Origin: Stereocaulon alpinum | Taxonomy: Eukaryota > Ascomycota > Lecanoromycetes > Lecanorales > Stereocaulaceae | Length of the DNA stretch: 64,000 nucleotides | NCBI GenBank assembly: GCA_018257865.1 | Contig: JAEUBA010000002.1 | Coordinates: forward strand, 992,001 to 1,056,000 | Direction: 5' to 3' | Shown: piece by piece, positions 11,229 to 23,152 of the stretch | How positions within the stretch are numbered: position 1 is the first letter of the stretch | Layout: the number at the start of each line of letters is the position of its first letter | Made by a program: the position numbers and the translations under genes | The notes under the pieces: model-generated | Database searches by the model: none | What the model was told of the DNA's origin: nothing | The model's input: the letters and a program-made list of their open reading frames with translations, nothing else

Positions 11229-13276
11229 CTATGACGCGTATCCAATGAACAGCGTAAGTTTCTGATTCCTACTCAGCGCCATATCCAAATCTCGATCACT
11301 TAACATTTCAATATATTCGTTCGTGGGTTCGTCCTTGTATCTTATCAAGATCTCTTCTTGAATCTTGAATCTGTCTTGCAGCTTGTCTCTCAGCTGCTGG
11401 AAGCTGATTTCGTTCGGCACTCGAATGGCAATCAAGTCGTCTTGAAAACTGACTTTGATTTTGAGTGCGCCTGAGGCGTTGACGTTGGTAGAGGAGGTGT
11501 TAGGGGCAGAAGAATGTGTGGAGGTCTGTGTTATGGTAGAAGGTTGAGGTTTGATGGAGTTTTGATATTGATGTTCTGGCTGGTTGCGGTACTGTGATGT
11601 GCCGTTCGAGCCAGGGACAGAGTTCTGGCTTCTTTGCTGGCTAAGTTTATGCTGCGGTGGCCCCATATTGCCATAACCATTAGTGCCGTTCATCTGTCCT
11701 CGAGACGACTGCCTCGATGCTGTGCGAGACAGACTACCTGTGAATGAGGACTGCTGCGACCCACTAGAATGTCGATAGTCTTCCGCCACTCTTTCAGGAT
11801 CTAATTCATGGTCTCCCTCCCGGGGCGCGAACAGCTCCTTGACGAGATCGCATCGGGAGATGTACGGCGGTAGGGCAAGAAGCTCCTTGACATACTGATT
11901 GAGACTTTCTCGCCGTCCATTGGATATGGCATCTGTAACGTATGTGACGGGCCCAGGCATGAAAGGTAGCAATCGTTTACCGCCCGGAGGAGTAACGGAT
12001 TCCTTCTGAAACTGTTGCAGCAGCGCAATTTGGAAATCGTAGAATTTCTGGTATATGCGAGAGAGTTCCCAGTGAGAGCCATCCTCCATTTGGCATTCGA
12101 TAATGTACCAGTATTTATCATTCTCGAAGATGTAGCGGGGTATAGATGCAGATATTGGGGCAAGCATAGGACGCGGAATCCTCGGATCATAGCCGTTATG
12201 CATATTCCTCGAATGTTGCCGTTGATGATGGGATCCTTGACCCTGCATCTGCAATTAGTTCCTGATTTGCATGAACACCCAACGGATACCTACATAGGGG
12301 CTGCCATTCGAGCTATAGTATGGCTGACTCCCATTGTTCAAGCTCATTCTTTCTAGGTCATTCTGCATCGAGGCTGCATTAGCAGTCTCAAATTTGCCCA
12401 GTGTGATACTGCTGTTCTTGTAGTCCGCTGCCATCTTCTTCCACTCTTCGACCTTCGGCACTCCTGCCCTGGTCACAGCAGCCTGAGCATCCGGGACGGT
12501 CTGACCAGTTGCCATATCCTTGATCTCAATAAAAGAGACTGGTATCAGCCCTGGACCTCCAAGTCGTCCAATGGGCTTGGCCACGAACCATTCTGGGTTC
12601 GATTGCGCTATAACGATGATGGGCTCGCCCTGTTTCGCCTCTAGCTCGTCGGGCCTCTCGGCGTTAAAGTCGTACTGTACGATGCCATATACCATAGCCC
12701 CTGATCCTTTGCCCATGCTTGACATTCGCATATGGCCCTGTTTGCGTGTGCTGGTCGAGTCTTGACGGTCAGGCGCAGTTCTTTCGGAGTAGCCTGAATC
12801 GTGCGGGACAACATTGCTTGCGCCCGACTTTTCTGACCCAGCGCTTTGCCTCTCGGTCTTCCCAATATGCTCAAAATATGTGACAGGTACCAGTCCTCTC
12901 GCGTTTGGTATCAGAGGATTACACGCCTCGTACCAGTTCGGGTCGTTCTCTCTGCTGATCACATGGAAGAAATCGCCCTTTGCGAAGCCTAGTTCTTGGG
13001 TATTGTTTGGGTCAGGAGTATAATCGTAGAGGGCTTTGATGACCTGCTCCGTAGAACAAGAAATCAGCTCTGCGCCAACTGTGCAGGATGATGAGTAGGC
13101 TAGACATACCCTCTTAGGTGGTTGTATCGCTATTGCGGACTTGGGAGTGATGGAATTGTGGAGGGGTTTTGTCTCTTTCTCCCCCTTGATCGAACGTCGT
13201 ATTGCCTAAGCGAGAAGGTCAGATCCACGTCCAGCGCACAAGTGTCGAGTATGTCTGATGATGTAGTTACCTTCAT
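11229..13276 (-). CDS. BEM1: Bem1/Scd2 polarity scaffold (SH3-SH3-PX-PB1)
   Basis: Four exons: 13276-13271, 13205-13110, 13043-12294, 12248-11229 (623 residues). Exon 1 encodes only Met-Lys. Introns are 65, 66 and 45 bp. Domains in order: basic N terminus (KAIRRSIKG), SH3-1 from ALYDYTPDPNN near residue 37, SH3-2 from GIVQYDFNAERPDELEAKQG near 155-210, PX about 305-415, and C-terminal PB1 from LKIKVSFQDDLIAIRVP near 545 to the end. This is the full Bem1/Scd2 architecture. The scaffold binds Cdc42-GTP, its exchange factor Cdc24 (through PB1) and PAK kinases, and in filamentous fungi it works in hyphal tip growth and fusion and is linked to NADPH oxidase complexes. The linker before PB1 is Ser/Gln/Thr-rich. 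Splice junctions are unambiguous because each rejoins conserved sequence. Confidence 0.95.
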
Positions 13277-14393
13277 GGTGAGTGTCTCGGCTATACGATT
13301 TTCTGACCTTTGTTCGCGGCGATCTCTTTATCCGGACCAAAAGCCTCTGGTGGCCAAACAATCAAGTATTATTGTCATGCGACCGGCAGCGCAGGTACTT
13401 CGGTGGGTTCGGAAGTAGTATGCCAGCAAAGTTTTTGACTCTAACTTGCTATGCTGATCTCGGGCATCAATGTGGTTTTGATGAACCATGCAGGCCGTGG
13501 CTGGAGAAGAGGGGTGCGCCCGCGCATTCGGGATCGATGGCAGGGATAACTTTAGTCAAACAGCTATCGATAAAGCGCCATCGACAGTCTGATATTGTAC
13601 GTTTTATTCTGACTGTCGCATATGGAATTAAATTTATCACAAACCGAGGGAGAGGATGTATTCAAGGGGTGTACGTATTATTTTTGGATGTTCGTACGAC
13701 CCGGCAGCACGCTGCATATTAGGTCGCTTCTGCAGCTGTGCCTGCACAACGATTGGGTAATTCGATGCAGCAATCCTACGATCGGAAGCGACAGGACCTT
13801 GGACCGCTTTCTAGGTAAATTTCACTCGGGGCATTCCTGAAAGTCCTCCCAAAAAGCCATTAGGACTACTACTGCCTACGCTACGATACGTAAGGAGAAC
13901 TCGAGCACATGTGATCACTATCACAGAACAGCACCCTCGGCAATTATTGTTGCTCCTACTCTGCAGCCTTGTTTCTGGCTCCATGGCGACCCCATGTGTG
14001 CAGGATGCTCCAAGGTATTATCACTAATGCAAGGTAAGTTTCTCGCCACCAAGCGCCATGTGCCACTCTAGATCCCAAGAGCGCGTGGCTAGCCCATGGA
14101 TCCTTCTCCGACGAGATCGTCACATTCAGTGTCCGGCTCACCACAATAGTAAAGGACTCCCCTGAATAGTGAGAAGGATTTGCGGCGGTTATCGCTCGCA
14201 GAAGGCGGTCTAGATAGTGCAGATCCAGGATGTAGCTAAAGTGCAAAGGCAACTGTTATGACTCAATCTGCCTGAAATCCTTCGATCCTACGCCACGATA
14301 TTGAATACAATGACGGTATTCGCAACCTCCAAAAGCTTTCTCAACTCTCTTTTCTGTTCTGTCTATGCTCAAGTATTTTGTGACTCGGCCATC
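13277..14393. other. Divergent intergenic region, BEM1-like and 2EXR-like genes
   Basis: Shared upstream DNA of a minus-strand and a plus-strand gene. Only short ORFs, none convincing. An in-frame ATG at 14310 could extend the following gene by 28 residues. Confidence 0.4.
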
Positions 14394-15408
14394 ATGACTT
14401 CCAATACCTTAGAAAATGCTGATCATCAGTCTGCCTCTGCTCTATTCAATCGTATACCAGCTGAGATCCGCAACGAGATCTACGAATATGCTTTGACGGC
14501 CTACGATGACAAAACCAACCCCTACCAAAATGGGAGCTATTACTATAGGCCGGGCCATCGGTACGCTCACAAGGTCGATACCGACCTACTACTCACATGT
14601 CGCCGTATCTACGCCGAAACAAGAGACATCCCGGCAAGCATCAACCCATACACATGCTGGTTCGAAAGAGCACCGCCAAATGCATGGAAGCAAGGACTCA
14701 ACAGGCTCTCCACCGAGAATACAGCCGCCGTCACAGTGCGTCACCGTCGTCTTAAATACGTCCATATCCACACCCAGCAATATTGGCTGTATGGCAGCGC
14801 ATTTGGCCACTTCACTCGGCTCTGGAAGTTGGCAAGTCCAACCCATCTAAAGCTGACCATTCGCCACAGCGATTGGTATTGGTGGGAGAATGAAGAGAAA
14901 TTTGCTCTCGATCCGAAAATTGAAAGCATGCCACGCGGGTACAGTAACGCTTCTGATACCTTCGCCCCAAGGTCATGGGGCAGTGAACTTCAGAAGATGG
15001 AAGGCCTTAAAGTGTTCCAGCTGGAGCTTGAGACTATCGAAAAGAAGAAGGACGAGCTTGATGCCATTGTTGCCCGTGCACCTGGCTGGCAATTTCCGCT
15101 TCACGGTGACCAGGTTATGATCCTAGATGAACGGAAGACACAGCGCACAGGCTGGCTGGGACACAGACTAGGTAAGATGGCTCTGCAAACTCTCCCCGTA
15201 TGGCTGGCCTGGCAATTGATTAATACATGGTCTAGCAGATGGAAAGAAGTCTGAGAAGCGGCCCTTCGCCGCAAAGGAAAGACTTGTCAAGGACGGTGTT
15301 ATATTTGAGGATATGGAACTTGATCCAGATATCGCGGAGGACCAGTATCTCTGCTACTACATTGTAACCCTGACATGGAATGCCCGCGCAATCCAGTACA
15401 ATGCTTGA
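14394..15408 (+). CDS. 2EXR-type fungal protein of unknown function
   Basis: Two exons, 14394-15171 and 15239-15408 (315 residues). The 67 bp intron has donor GTAAGA, a TTGATTAAT branch-like stretch and acceptor CAG. Splicing replaces a 5-codon-to-stop tail by about 56 residues rich in charged and aromatic positions. The N terminus carries the 2EXR/F-box-like signature FNRIPAEIRNEIYEYAL, followed by LLLTCRRIYAETRDIPAS near residues 63-80. This large family is expanded in filamentous ascomycetes and is mostly uncharacterised; the opening motif resembles F-box helices, so a role in protein-protein recognition is possible. I chose the ATG just before the motif; ATG 14310 is in frame upstream. 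Confidence 0.8.
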
Positions 15409-17139
15409 TTGACAACGACGAGAAGGCGTGGTACTTGTCAATGTAGGGAGGCGAATCCTAACGACTCATGACACTACGCGAACCAGGCCTGAAGTACCCA
15501 TTCTCGTATCAAGTATCCGCAACCAAAGCGTAGATTGTACGTCGATTGGCATTACGACACTAGACATTCAATACACTGTTAGCTCTTGGAGTGGCAGAAA
15601 AGCCCATTCTAGCGCAACCACTCTGAAATTGAGGGCATTTCTGGAGACCGCTGGAGGCAATATATCGGCTGATCTGCGTTTGGCGGTCCTTCACAGCGCC
15701 CTCGAAGCTATTACCGAGCTCCTTCCCAGCTCTCCAAGCACACGAATAGAGACTGGCGCAAGAGAAAATTTCTTTCCCTCTTCGACGAGTGACGATATTA
15801 GAACAGTCAGGATCAGTAAATGTACATGTGGAAGGACTTTCCCGTTCTAGATGAATTGCTCGGTCTGTCAAACTTTCTTCGTACACTCGAAAGTAGACCG
15901 GTTTCTGATTGTTGTGGTTAGTGGTGACTGCGATTCTAGGCTCTTAGAAAGTCTCTGATCGCATATCAATGTATCTTGCTCACAGCGAAATATTTTCTCG
16001 CGTGATGTGTTTTTGATAGAGGCATGCCTCGTGCAACTTACGCTCCTTTCATCAATATATTCAAGACCTGTTCGACGCTCACTCTTCCCATCACAGTGTT
16101 TCTGGTTTGTGCGATACTCAACCTACTACTGGATCTTCACCCTGCGTGACAGTTGTTTTTTTCTCTTTGATCAGATGGTCAGCTGTTGTTTGGATCCGTC
16201 ACTACACGTTACTCGTCACTTGTCTCGGCCGAAGTCGTGTAAGTGCTCATGATCGACCTCATCGGTCGGTTTCCCATGGCAGGATGCTTGGTGTGGGAAT
16301 GTCATTGCAAGACGCCACCAGAATGTCGGTTCACGAGCGGCAATGGTGGCGAGAGTATTGCTACGGCTCGAAGAATGCCGTTGGCCGAGCTTCCCGACTG
16401 ACCTGCAAGATCCAGGTTCAGCAACCTCTTGACACTGCCATATGAACGTAGATCCGAGTTGCAAACGCCCAAAGCGCTAAAGCTCTATTCTCTCAGCTGA
16501 ACAAACTTTGCATTGGGCATTGTTCGTATACATCAAACTACTAAAGCTTGGTAGTAGAGCACCATTAGGCATTCCTCGAAGGATTACCAGTTTGGAGAAA
16601 CACACATAAGGCTAAAGCTGAGGCGAAAGGTGCCGAACTGATGAAGAAGCATGCCCGGGAAGCTGGAGGAGGAACATGAGATATAGGAGACAGGGGTTGA
16701 ACAGAGCATTGAGTCTGGTAAGTCAGAGCATGTAATGGGACTCGAATTGCTAGGGAATTGGAATGCAATTATTTAGTCAGACAGATTGCAGTGCATCATG
16801 TTACCATATCCGCGTATGATGAGTACGAACGGCTTGGTTTTGGCTCCGAAACGTGGAACAGTTCCTGGCTCCTGTAAGACTCATCTAGCAGTCAAGCAGC
16901 AACTTGAGTGAACTTGCGAGGCAAAATTTGAACGCGCTAGCGTTTACACGCGCGAAGTCGACATCACACATCCATTCCTAACTCTTCGACTGCATCTCGA
17001 CTTTCGCCGTGAGACCTCTCCTTTCTTTGTGACCTCATAGTCGTCTCCTACTTGACTCGTTCACATCCTCTCCACCCCTGTTACGCCTGGACCCGCCTTT
17101 CCTCATTCGACACTCAGTTGGAGCATTTTCCAGTCCACA
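15409..17139. other. Intergenic stretch without a supported gene
   Basis: Contains ORFs of up to 140 codons (15428-15850 plus, 15560-15886 minus) that overlap on opposite strands and show no domain. The C/T-rich stretch at about 16,980-17,120 just before the next gene looks like a typical fungal promoter or leader tract. Confidence 0.45.
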
Positions 17140-18111
17140 ATGACTAGGAGAGATCACGCCATCACGCAAGCCGAAATGGAGCTCAAGACGAAAGAAGTGC
17201 TATTGGCTCAACTTGAGCATCCAGACCAGCAAATTCTTCAAGACGTCACCGAGGCCAAGGCCGTGTTGAATCTTGCGGTAGACCGGCATCGTCAGAAGAA
17301 GGTCGTAAAGCGAGATTCCACATATACTCCACCTGTTAGATCACGCTTGCGCAAATTCGTCATGACTCATACCAAGAAGGAGAGAAAGCTCGCGAAAGCG
17401 AAGATCAAGGCCATCAAAGCTGCCAGGGGAGCACAACGTGCTAGGAGGCAAGCCAATGAATCCGAGGAAGAGCTCAAGCGGTGTCGAGAGGGCGACATCC
17501 CCAACGGAATGGTCGCAGCAGCTGAGTCAAAAATGATGGAAGACCGGGTTGCAGTTAGGGTAGCAGAAGAAGCTGTTCGTATTGCCGAAGAACAAGCTCA
17601 GAGATATGCCGACAAATTGAAGACCGCCAAAGCAAGACAGGCAATCATGCTGCAGACAAAAGACGAAGTACAAGTGTCACCCGTCGTCAAGGAATCGCAG
17701 AGCAAAACTCATCCCGGCTTTTCGGAGAATGAGAGCGAGCCGGCAGGTGCTGTATTGGGGGCGAAGCGTGAGCTGGAGCTTACGCAGCTGGAGGCAGAGC
17801 TCGAGAGGAAGCGGCGGAAGCTAATCGGGGGGGGTGGAGTCAGAAATGGCGGAATGGGGAAAGGATCTCGAGATGGAGACGGTGGGGCGTGGCGCCACGT
17901 ATGGGTCTTAGATGACTATCTCAGATCCTCTATGATGCTCGATGGGTTGGGATTACCAGCTTGTGCATGCACATGTCGAAATCGACCCCCTGCCATCTTT
18001 GAAAGCACTCAGAGCTACTTAGATATTCAATGTGAGTGCATATCATGGGCATTGAGAAGCAATGATATCTTAGTCAGAGGTGACAAAGGCATACTGTTGT
18101 TGTTGTCCTAA
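17140..18111 (+). CDS. Lys/Arg-rich coiled-coil hypothetical protein
   Basis: Single open frame of 323 codons. Residues 1-50 and 75-170 are strongly helical and heptad-like, rich in Lys, Arg, Glu and Ala (KERKLAKAKIKAIKAARGAQ; VAVRVAEEAVRIAEEQAQRY). A second charged helix (LELTQLEAELERKRRKL) ends near residue 232. After a run of glycines (poly-G tract near 17,828) the composition changes to an unremarkable, Cys-containing tail, so the true end may come earlier through an unrecognised intron or a homopolymer-length difference. No family recognised; a structural or nucleic-acid-associated role is conceivable but unsupported. A CT-rich leader precedes the ATG. Confidence 0.55.
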   Translation: MTRRDHAITQAEMELKTKEVLLAQLEHPDQQILQDVTEAKAVLNLAVDRHRQKKVVKRDSTYTPPVRSRLRKFVMTHTKKERKLAKAKIKAIKAARGAQRARRQANESEEELKRCREGDIPNGMVAAAESKMMEDRVAVRVAEEAVRIAEEQAQRYADKLKTAKARQAIMLQTKDEVQVSPVVKESQSKTHPGFSENESEPAGAVLGAKRELELTQLEAELERKRRKLIGGGGVRNGGMGKGSRDGDGGAWRHVWVLDDYLRSSMMLDGLGLPACACTCRNRPPAIFESTQSYLDIQCECISWALRSNDILVRGDKGILLLLS

Positions 18112-18484
18112 TTCACATGCCTATTCAGCCGTGCAAATACCTTGGATCTTGGGCTTTCTATGGCCGATTCAGGAATTCCCCCTTGTTCCACTGCATCCAT
18201 TAATAGGCGGCCCAATCACACGATTAAAAGAAAGGAGAAACATACATGGCTCGGCTCCGTTCACTCTCACGTTCGTCGAAGACCTTAAGTCCTAATCAAG
18301 GATTTATAGTGGAGAAAATCGGCAAGTGGACACTGGTCATCTCGTAGTGTGTACTTGGCATGTGATGAGTGTAGTCGATCATTTTGGACACCATATAGTC
18401 ACGCAAGCCAAGAGCACTATGCCCAATGCTGATCGGGTATTATGGGTCCTCTTCTCCAATGATGAAAAACCCCTCCACCGTTCG
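18112..18484. other. Short convergent intergenic region
   Basis: 3' flanks of the plus-strand coiled-coil gene and the minus-strand capping enzyme gene. Nothing else recognised. Confidence 0.4.
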
Positions 18485-19768
18485 TCACACCCCATCGGTC
18501 CCTCTAGCAGTCTCGTCATTGCCCTCAAATTTTCTCTTTATTCCCACACTGCCATTCCGGACTTGATCTATTTGCCCATTTACAGCCGGTCTTGCCATTG
18601 CTGCTTTCTGCTTTTCAATACTCTCCTTTTCCCTTCTCTTCCATTCATCCCTAATCGCCTTTGAGGCTTTGATAAGGTCCTCTTCCGACACCTTGTCCTG
18701 TATGCTTTCCATCACGCTTTCCACCGTACTAATGTGATTGGCTTCGTGTTTATCATCCCTGAAACGCATGAATCTCCATATGTTCCCTTCGATTAAGGAG
18801 CACTCCACTATCCGATCATTCATAGGTTCATTCAGAGCTTTCAGCTCCTCCCATTTTCCAACGTCCACGAACATGTTTCCGTATGGAATATAGCCACCTC
18901 TGTCACCACCATAGATTGCTAGTTTGACTTGCGGTATGGCGCTATAATCTGTGTAGGGACTCTGGTCTTCATCATCGCTGTCTGGTTCAACTAGTGGAAA
19001 TTCAAGTGTCATCCTGAAGTCGATCGAATTCTCTTCTGCAGACTTCCATTTCAGAATGTGTTGATCGGTTCCAAATTGGTATGGAGAGGTTCTGCAGGTA
19101 AATATCAATCCATCATTGCCGTGAGGCAGTTGAGGCAAAGTCTGTTTGAACATGTGCTCAATCCCGTAACCCCTCTCCATCCTCTTCCAGTCGACAAGGA
19201 AGGGTAGGTATTGCTTCTCCTCCTTGAACGTCTCATTGTACAATATCTCATATGGATTGAACACGATGTCTCTGAACTTTGCAATCCGCTTGTCGAGTGT
19301 TTGGTGCATTAGGCGGTCACCGTTGAGCACCAGACAGTCGAAAACAAGATACATGAGCTGGGTCTTTGGACCCGAAATTGGATCATTGATGATATCGTTC
19401 ACTAGTTCGCCATCGAAAATCGTGTCGGTGTGAAAAGCGGCTGCTTTCTCCCTTTCGGCGGATTTAGGGAAATGTAGACCTTGGACATGGTAGTACTCAT
19501 TCTTTCGATCAATCAAAAACGTAGCCTCCTCCATGTTGCCAGGGTCAGTTGTAAGATACATGAGGCATCGTATGCCATCAGACTTTTCACAGACGAAGTA
19601 GTCTTGCTTTTGGAGCTCTAGCATATGTCGTGCAGCGAAACTGACTGGTTGAGCGCCAGGGAAATTGGTGTTCGAGCGATTGAGTAGCCCAGCCACTTGA
19701 TGCCTTAACGCCCACAGATCGTCTCCTGTCATCTTCTGGCCCGGTATGTCGGGCGGTGGGCCTGCCAT
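18485..19768 (-). CDS. CEG1: mRNA capping enzyme guanylyltransferase subunit
   Basis: Intronless, 427 residues. The nucleotidyltransferase motif I EKSDGIRCL places the GMP-accepting lysine at residue 62. Other capping-enzyme motifs follow: TIFDGELV (motif III region), DGLIFTCR (motif IV) and ILKWKSAEENSIDFR (motif V). A C-terminal OB-fold region includes CSLIEGNIWRFMRFRDDK near residue 340. The enzyme transfers GMP from GTP to the diphosphate 5' end of nascent RNA polymerase II transcripts; in fungi the RNA triphosphatase is a separate protein. The length fits fungal Ceg1 proteins (about 400-460). The last 40 residues are Lys/Arg-rich and low complexity. It is divergent from SNF5 across a 655 bp gap. 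Confidence 0.95.
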   Translation of the reverse strand: MAGPPPDIPGQKMTGDDLWALRHQVAGLLNRSNTNFPGAQPVSFAARHMLELQKQDYFVCEKSDGIRCLMYLTTDPGNMEEATFLIDRKNEYYHVQGLHFPKSAEREKAAAFHTDTIFDGELVNDIINDPISGPKTQLMYLVFDCLVLNGDRLMHQTLDKRIAKFRDIVFNPYEILYNETFKEEKQYLPFLVDWKRMERGYGIEHMFKQTLPQLPHGNDGLIFTCRTSPYQFGTDQHILKWKSAEENSIDFRMTLEFPLVEPDSDDEDQSPYTDYSAIPQVKLAIYGGDRGGYIPYGNMFVDVGKWEELKALNEPMNDRIVECSLIEGNIWRFMRFRDDKHEANHISTVESVMESIQDKVSEEDLIKASKAIRDEWKRREKESIEKQKAAMARPAVNGQIDQVRNGSVGIKRKFEGNDETARGTDGV

Positions 19769-20423
19769 TGTGTGGGTGAGTAGAATTTAGGTTTGCCGGA
19801 GTTGCTATGCTTCTTCAATCGTTGAGGGAGAGATGTGGAGAAGTGGAGTAATGGTAAGACTGTAGCGAGTCAAGCACTCTGACCCCATCAACTGAACCTG
19901 GATGGCCATGTGTTCAGTATCACAGGATCGCTTTGACCGTTGCAGGAAGCTACAGGAAGCTAGCATGGAGAAAGAGAAGTATAGTGGAGCATAGGCCAAT
20001 CAGTGATGAGCCCTATTAGGCTAGCGGCGAAATGTCTTGAATTGTTCCGGCTCGGTATGGTTGCGACACTGCTCTAGGCCAATAATTCCTAATCAAGATC
20101 TGAACGCGACTATCGCGGTTCTAAAAGCTATTCGAATGGTAAGTATATCCTTTATTCTGCTTCTTGCTGTATGTTTGGTGATGGCTGTGTTGTCGCCGGA
20201 GTCCCTGTCCGATGACTGCTTGCCCTTTCTGGGTGGCCCGCTTCACAGCCTTTCCTGTCCATGAAGAGGCGGGATGTCGCGTGTGTCTGCCGGCCAAAGA
20301 GCTTCATGTTCTCTATTGGGAATACAGCTAACTTGCTCTTAGCCTCTAGAGAGATGGTCGCTAGGTCCTATCGATGACTGAGGCCGTTTCGCCCGCGCCA
20401 ATCCCCTATCCTACCCGCTATTT
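19769..20423. other. Divergent promoter region of CEG1 and SNF5 with a probable 5' UTR intron
   Basis: A probable 204 bp leader intron of SNF5 lies at 20139-20342: donor GTAAGT, branch-like GCTAAC and acceptor CTTAG. It contains no long ORF. No other gene is supported. Confidence 0.5.
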
Positions 20424-20427
20424 ATGA
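20374..20427 (+). promoter_or_regulatory. Upstream ORF whose stop overlaps the SNF5 start codon
   Basis: A 17-codon reading frame begins at ATG 20374 and ends with TGA at 20425-20427. That stop overlaps the SNF5 start (ATG 20424) in an ATGATG arrangement. A ribosome terminating here sits on the main start, so translation of SNF5 would need leaky scanning or termination-reinitiation. The uORF lies just after the probable leader intron, so it should be present in mature mRNA. Confidence 0.5.
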
Positions 20428-23152
20428 TGCCGTCTCCTACCTCCCCTCGGTCAACAAACACACCCCCCCCATCTCAAGATTCCTTCTCTACCGGTGCCCT
20501 ACAGAACGGAATCAAGGAGACGCCGAAGAATGACATGCGCAATGGCGCCGTACAGAACGGAGATACCACCGATACTCAACCTGGAGAACCCATGCAAGAA
20601 CGGAAAGAGAAGGCGAAAGCGGTAATGGCTGCTTCAGGTCTCTCTATAGCGAATGATGGAGCAGAGAATGAGCCCTCTCAAAGATCTGAGACGCCCAACA
20701 AATTGGCCAATTTGCCCAATGGTACTATCCAGACAAGGAAGCGCTCTAGGTCTGGCACACGTATTATTCGATCATCAAACCATGACAGAGTCTTGAAGCC
20801 GCGTGGGCCCAATGACCCGGACGCTGAAGGACTCGAGAATGTCGAGATGGAACAATACGTCCAACGTGGGCTCGTTTCCGTTCATGTCAAAAACAAATAC
20901 GCGGACGAACAGGAAATACTTCATCGCTACAAAGTGGCCGAAAGAGATGTTTGGATGAAATTACGTGGCATTGACCCGGATCAAGACAAAGCGGACAAGG
21001 ATAATTACAAGCTCAGCCAACGGGTCCCAGATGAGGAAATTCAAGATCGACCGAACTGGTTAGCGCCACCAGCAGGACCTCTACGTGACCCTGCAGTTAT
21101 CTTTGGTCATGGCTATGGCCGGTATGGTAACCTCGGAAATGGCACCAATAACAGTGCGCAACCTCAGATTGTCCTACCTCATCAGCGACGAAGAGCGGGT
21201 GGAATGAGGACGAAGGAGCTACGCGTATCTAGGAAGGACATTGGAACGCAGTCAGAACAACTCGACGAACTTGTACCCATAAGACTAGACATTGAGTGGG
21301 ACAAAATTAGACTTCGAGACACCTTCACTTGGAATTTGCACGACAGGGTCGTCTCCCCAGACTTGTTTGCCCAACAGCTTGTCGAAGACTTCAAGCTACC
21401 GCTGGAGCAGTGCGGCCCTCTTGTACAACAAGTCAGCGCAAGTCTTCAGGAACAGCTCCAGGACTTCTACCCGCATGCTTTTATCGACGAAGAATCTCTA
21501 GATCCGCATTTGCCTTACAATGCGTACAAGGATGACGAAATGCGAATAACTATAAAGCTTAACATCACCATTGGCCAGCATACACTTATGGACCAATTCG
21601 AATGGGAAATCAACAACGCAGAGAATTCACCTGAGGCTTTTGCGAAGCAAATGACACAAGATCTATCCTTAGCTGGAGAGTTCACTACAGCAATAGCCCA
21701 TTCGATACGGGAACAAAGCCAGCTTTTCACCCGGAGTCTGTACGTGACAGGCCATCCATTCGATGGACGGCCTGTCGAGGACCAGGAACTCAAAGCTGGT
21801 TTCTTACCTTCGCCAATGCCATCGCCATTCCGACCCTATCAAGCTGCAAAAGATTTCACACCTTATCTTTACGAGCTCAACGAGGCCGACCTCGAAAAGA
21901 CGGAGCTCTCGTTATCAAGAGAAGAACGCCGGCAAAAACGTTCCGTAAACCGACGAGGCGGGCCGGCTTTACCAGATTTGAAAGACCGTCGACGAACCAT
22001 ACGGACGCTGGTTGTGTCATCTGTTCTTCCAGGCGCAGCAGAGTCACTGGAGGATAGTAGAATCTTCAAACGAACAGTTACTGCATCTGGTAAACGACGT
22101 CCAGGATACGGGCACAAAGACGGCCTAGATGATTCTGAAGAATCGGAGAGCGAAGAATCCGCTCCGGACTCCCCTGCAATTACAGCGCATCTGCTTGCGG
22201 GAACCGCACGAACACGAGGAATGAGAGGTGCAGCAACCGTGGCGCAAGCTGCAATGCGGGGTAATCTTGCAAGATCGGCAACCCCAGAAGCATCGATACT
22301 TCACCATCATGAGACGCGAACATCAGGACGCAGGTTTGGTGGGAGGGATTATCGAGAGGAAAGCGTGGACGACTCCCCACCGACCCTCATCGTCAAGCTA
22401 AAGATACCTCGAGAACGCTACCGGCAACTTTTACGAGATATGAAGACAAGAAGCAAGCCTACACCGCTCGAACACACCTCCCACCAAAGGTCTCTGAGCG
22501 CAACACCGGGGCGTGGCACGCCTGCGCCTGGCTCAATGGGACCGCCAACAACACCCGGCTCACAAGCACAAAATCCTTCACGACAGCATGGTAGCCCAGG
22601 AGAGCACAAGGAAGGCGTGAATCCTCTTCACCCACATGCAGCGCAAATAGGCAGGGTGGATGCCCTCGGTCCACCCAGCCCACAACATCCCATGGTAATC
22701 CAGCCCTTTCCTCATTCGTGATCTCGCGCTTGTTATGCCGCTACTGCACCAAAAACATAGATTCGCTAAGCTCGTTCCAACACTTTGATATTTGTTATAC
22801 GGCCAGAAGATGCTAACATCCTTATTTACAGCCTTCGCCACCGGCGTGGCTGGGTCATGCGCTCTCCAAGCTTCAACAAGCCTACCCTGACGATCTGTTC
22901 GAAGGCGCAATGCGCTACACAGCCGTTTCTACCATTACCGACTTGCCTATTCACGCAAAGCCTAACGAGCCAAACTCTCATGACATGAAATATATGTATT
23001 ACCCAAGAATTAAGTGTTTGGATTGTCCAGGCAAGCTGTATACGCCGGGGCCGGAGACGGGAGTCAATAATTTCGAGGTACATTTGAAGAACCGACTACA
23101 TAGAGAAAAGGTCGAGAAGAGGGTAAGGGAAAGCGGCGGAGGTGGAGGATAG
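20424..23152 (+). CDS. SNF5: SWI/SNF chromatin remodeller subunit SNF5/SMARCB1
   Basis: Two exons, 20424-22694 and 22832-23152 (863 residues). The 137 bp intron uses donor GTAATC, a near-perfect TGCTAACA branch and acceptor CAG. Splicing there is needed because the unspliced frame stops after PFPHS. The SNF5 domain spans about residues 285-450 with the two imperfect repeats (LVPIRLDIEWDKIRLRDTF; MRITIKLNITIGQHTLMDQF). Exon 2 encodes the fungal C-terminal module PPAWLGHALSKLQQAYPDD followed by a zinc-finger-like IKCLDCPGKLYTPG ... FEVHLKNRLHREKV (C-x2-C, then two His). SNF5 is a core subunit of SWI/SNF or RSC-type ATP-dependent remodellers. The N-terminal 280 and the 620-800 regions are disordered-looking. 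A second ATG follows immediately at 20427. Confidence 0.95.

Noticed and set aside
15428..15886. Overlapping 140-codon plus and 108-codon minus ORFs downstream of the 2EXR gene
   Set aside because: No domain, no coding-like composition, and immediately 3' of a gene whose last exon I place at 15239-15408.
22695..22831. Long SNF5 intron, and the similar-length lectin intron at 62401-62536, as hosts for a box C/D snoRNA
   Set aside because: I looked for paired C (RTGATGA) and D (CTGA) boxes with terminal stems and found no acceptable combination in either intron.
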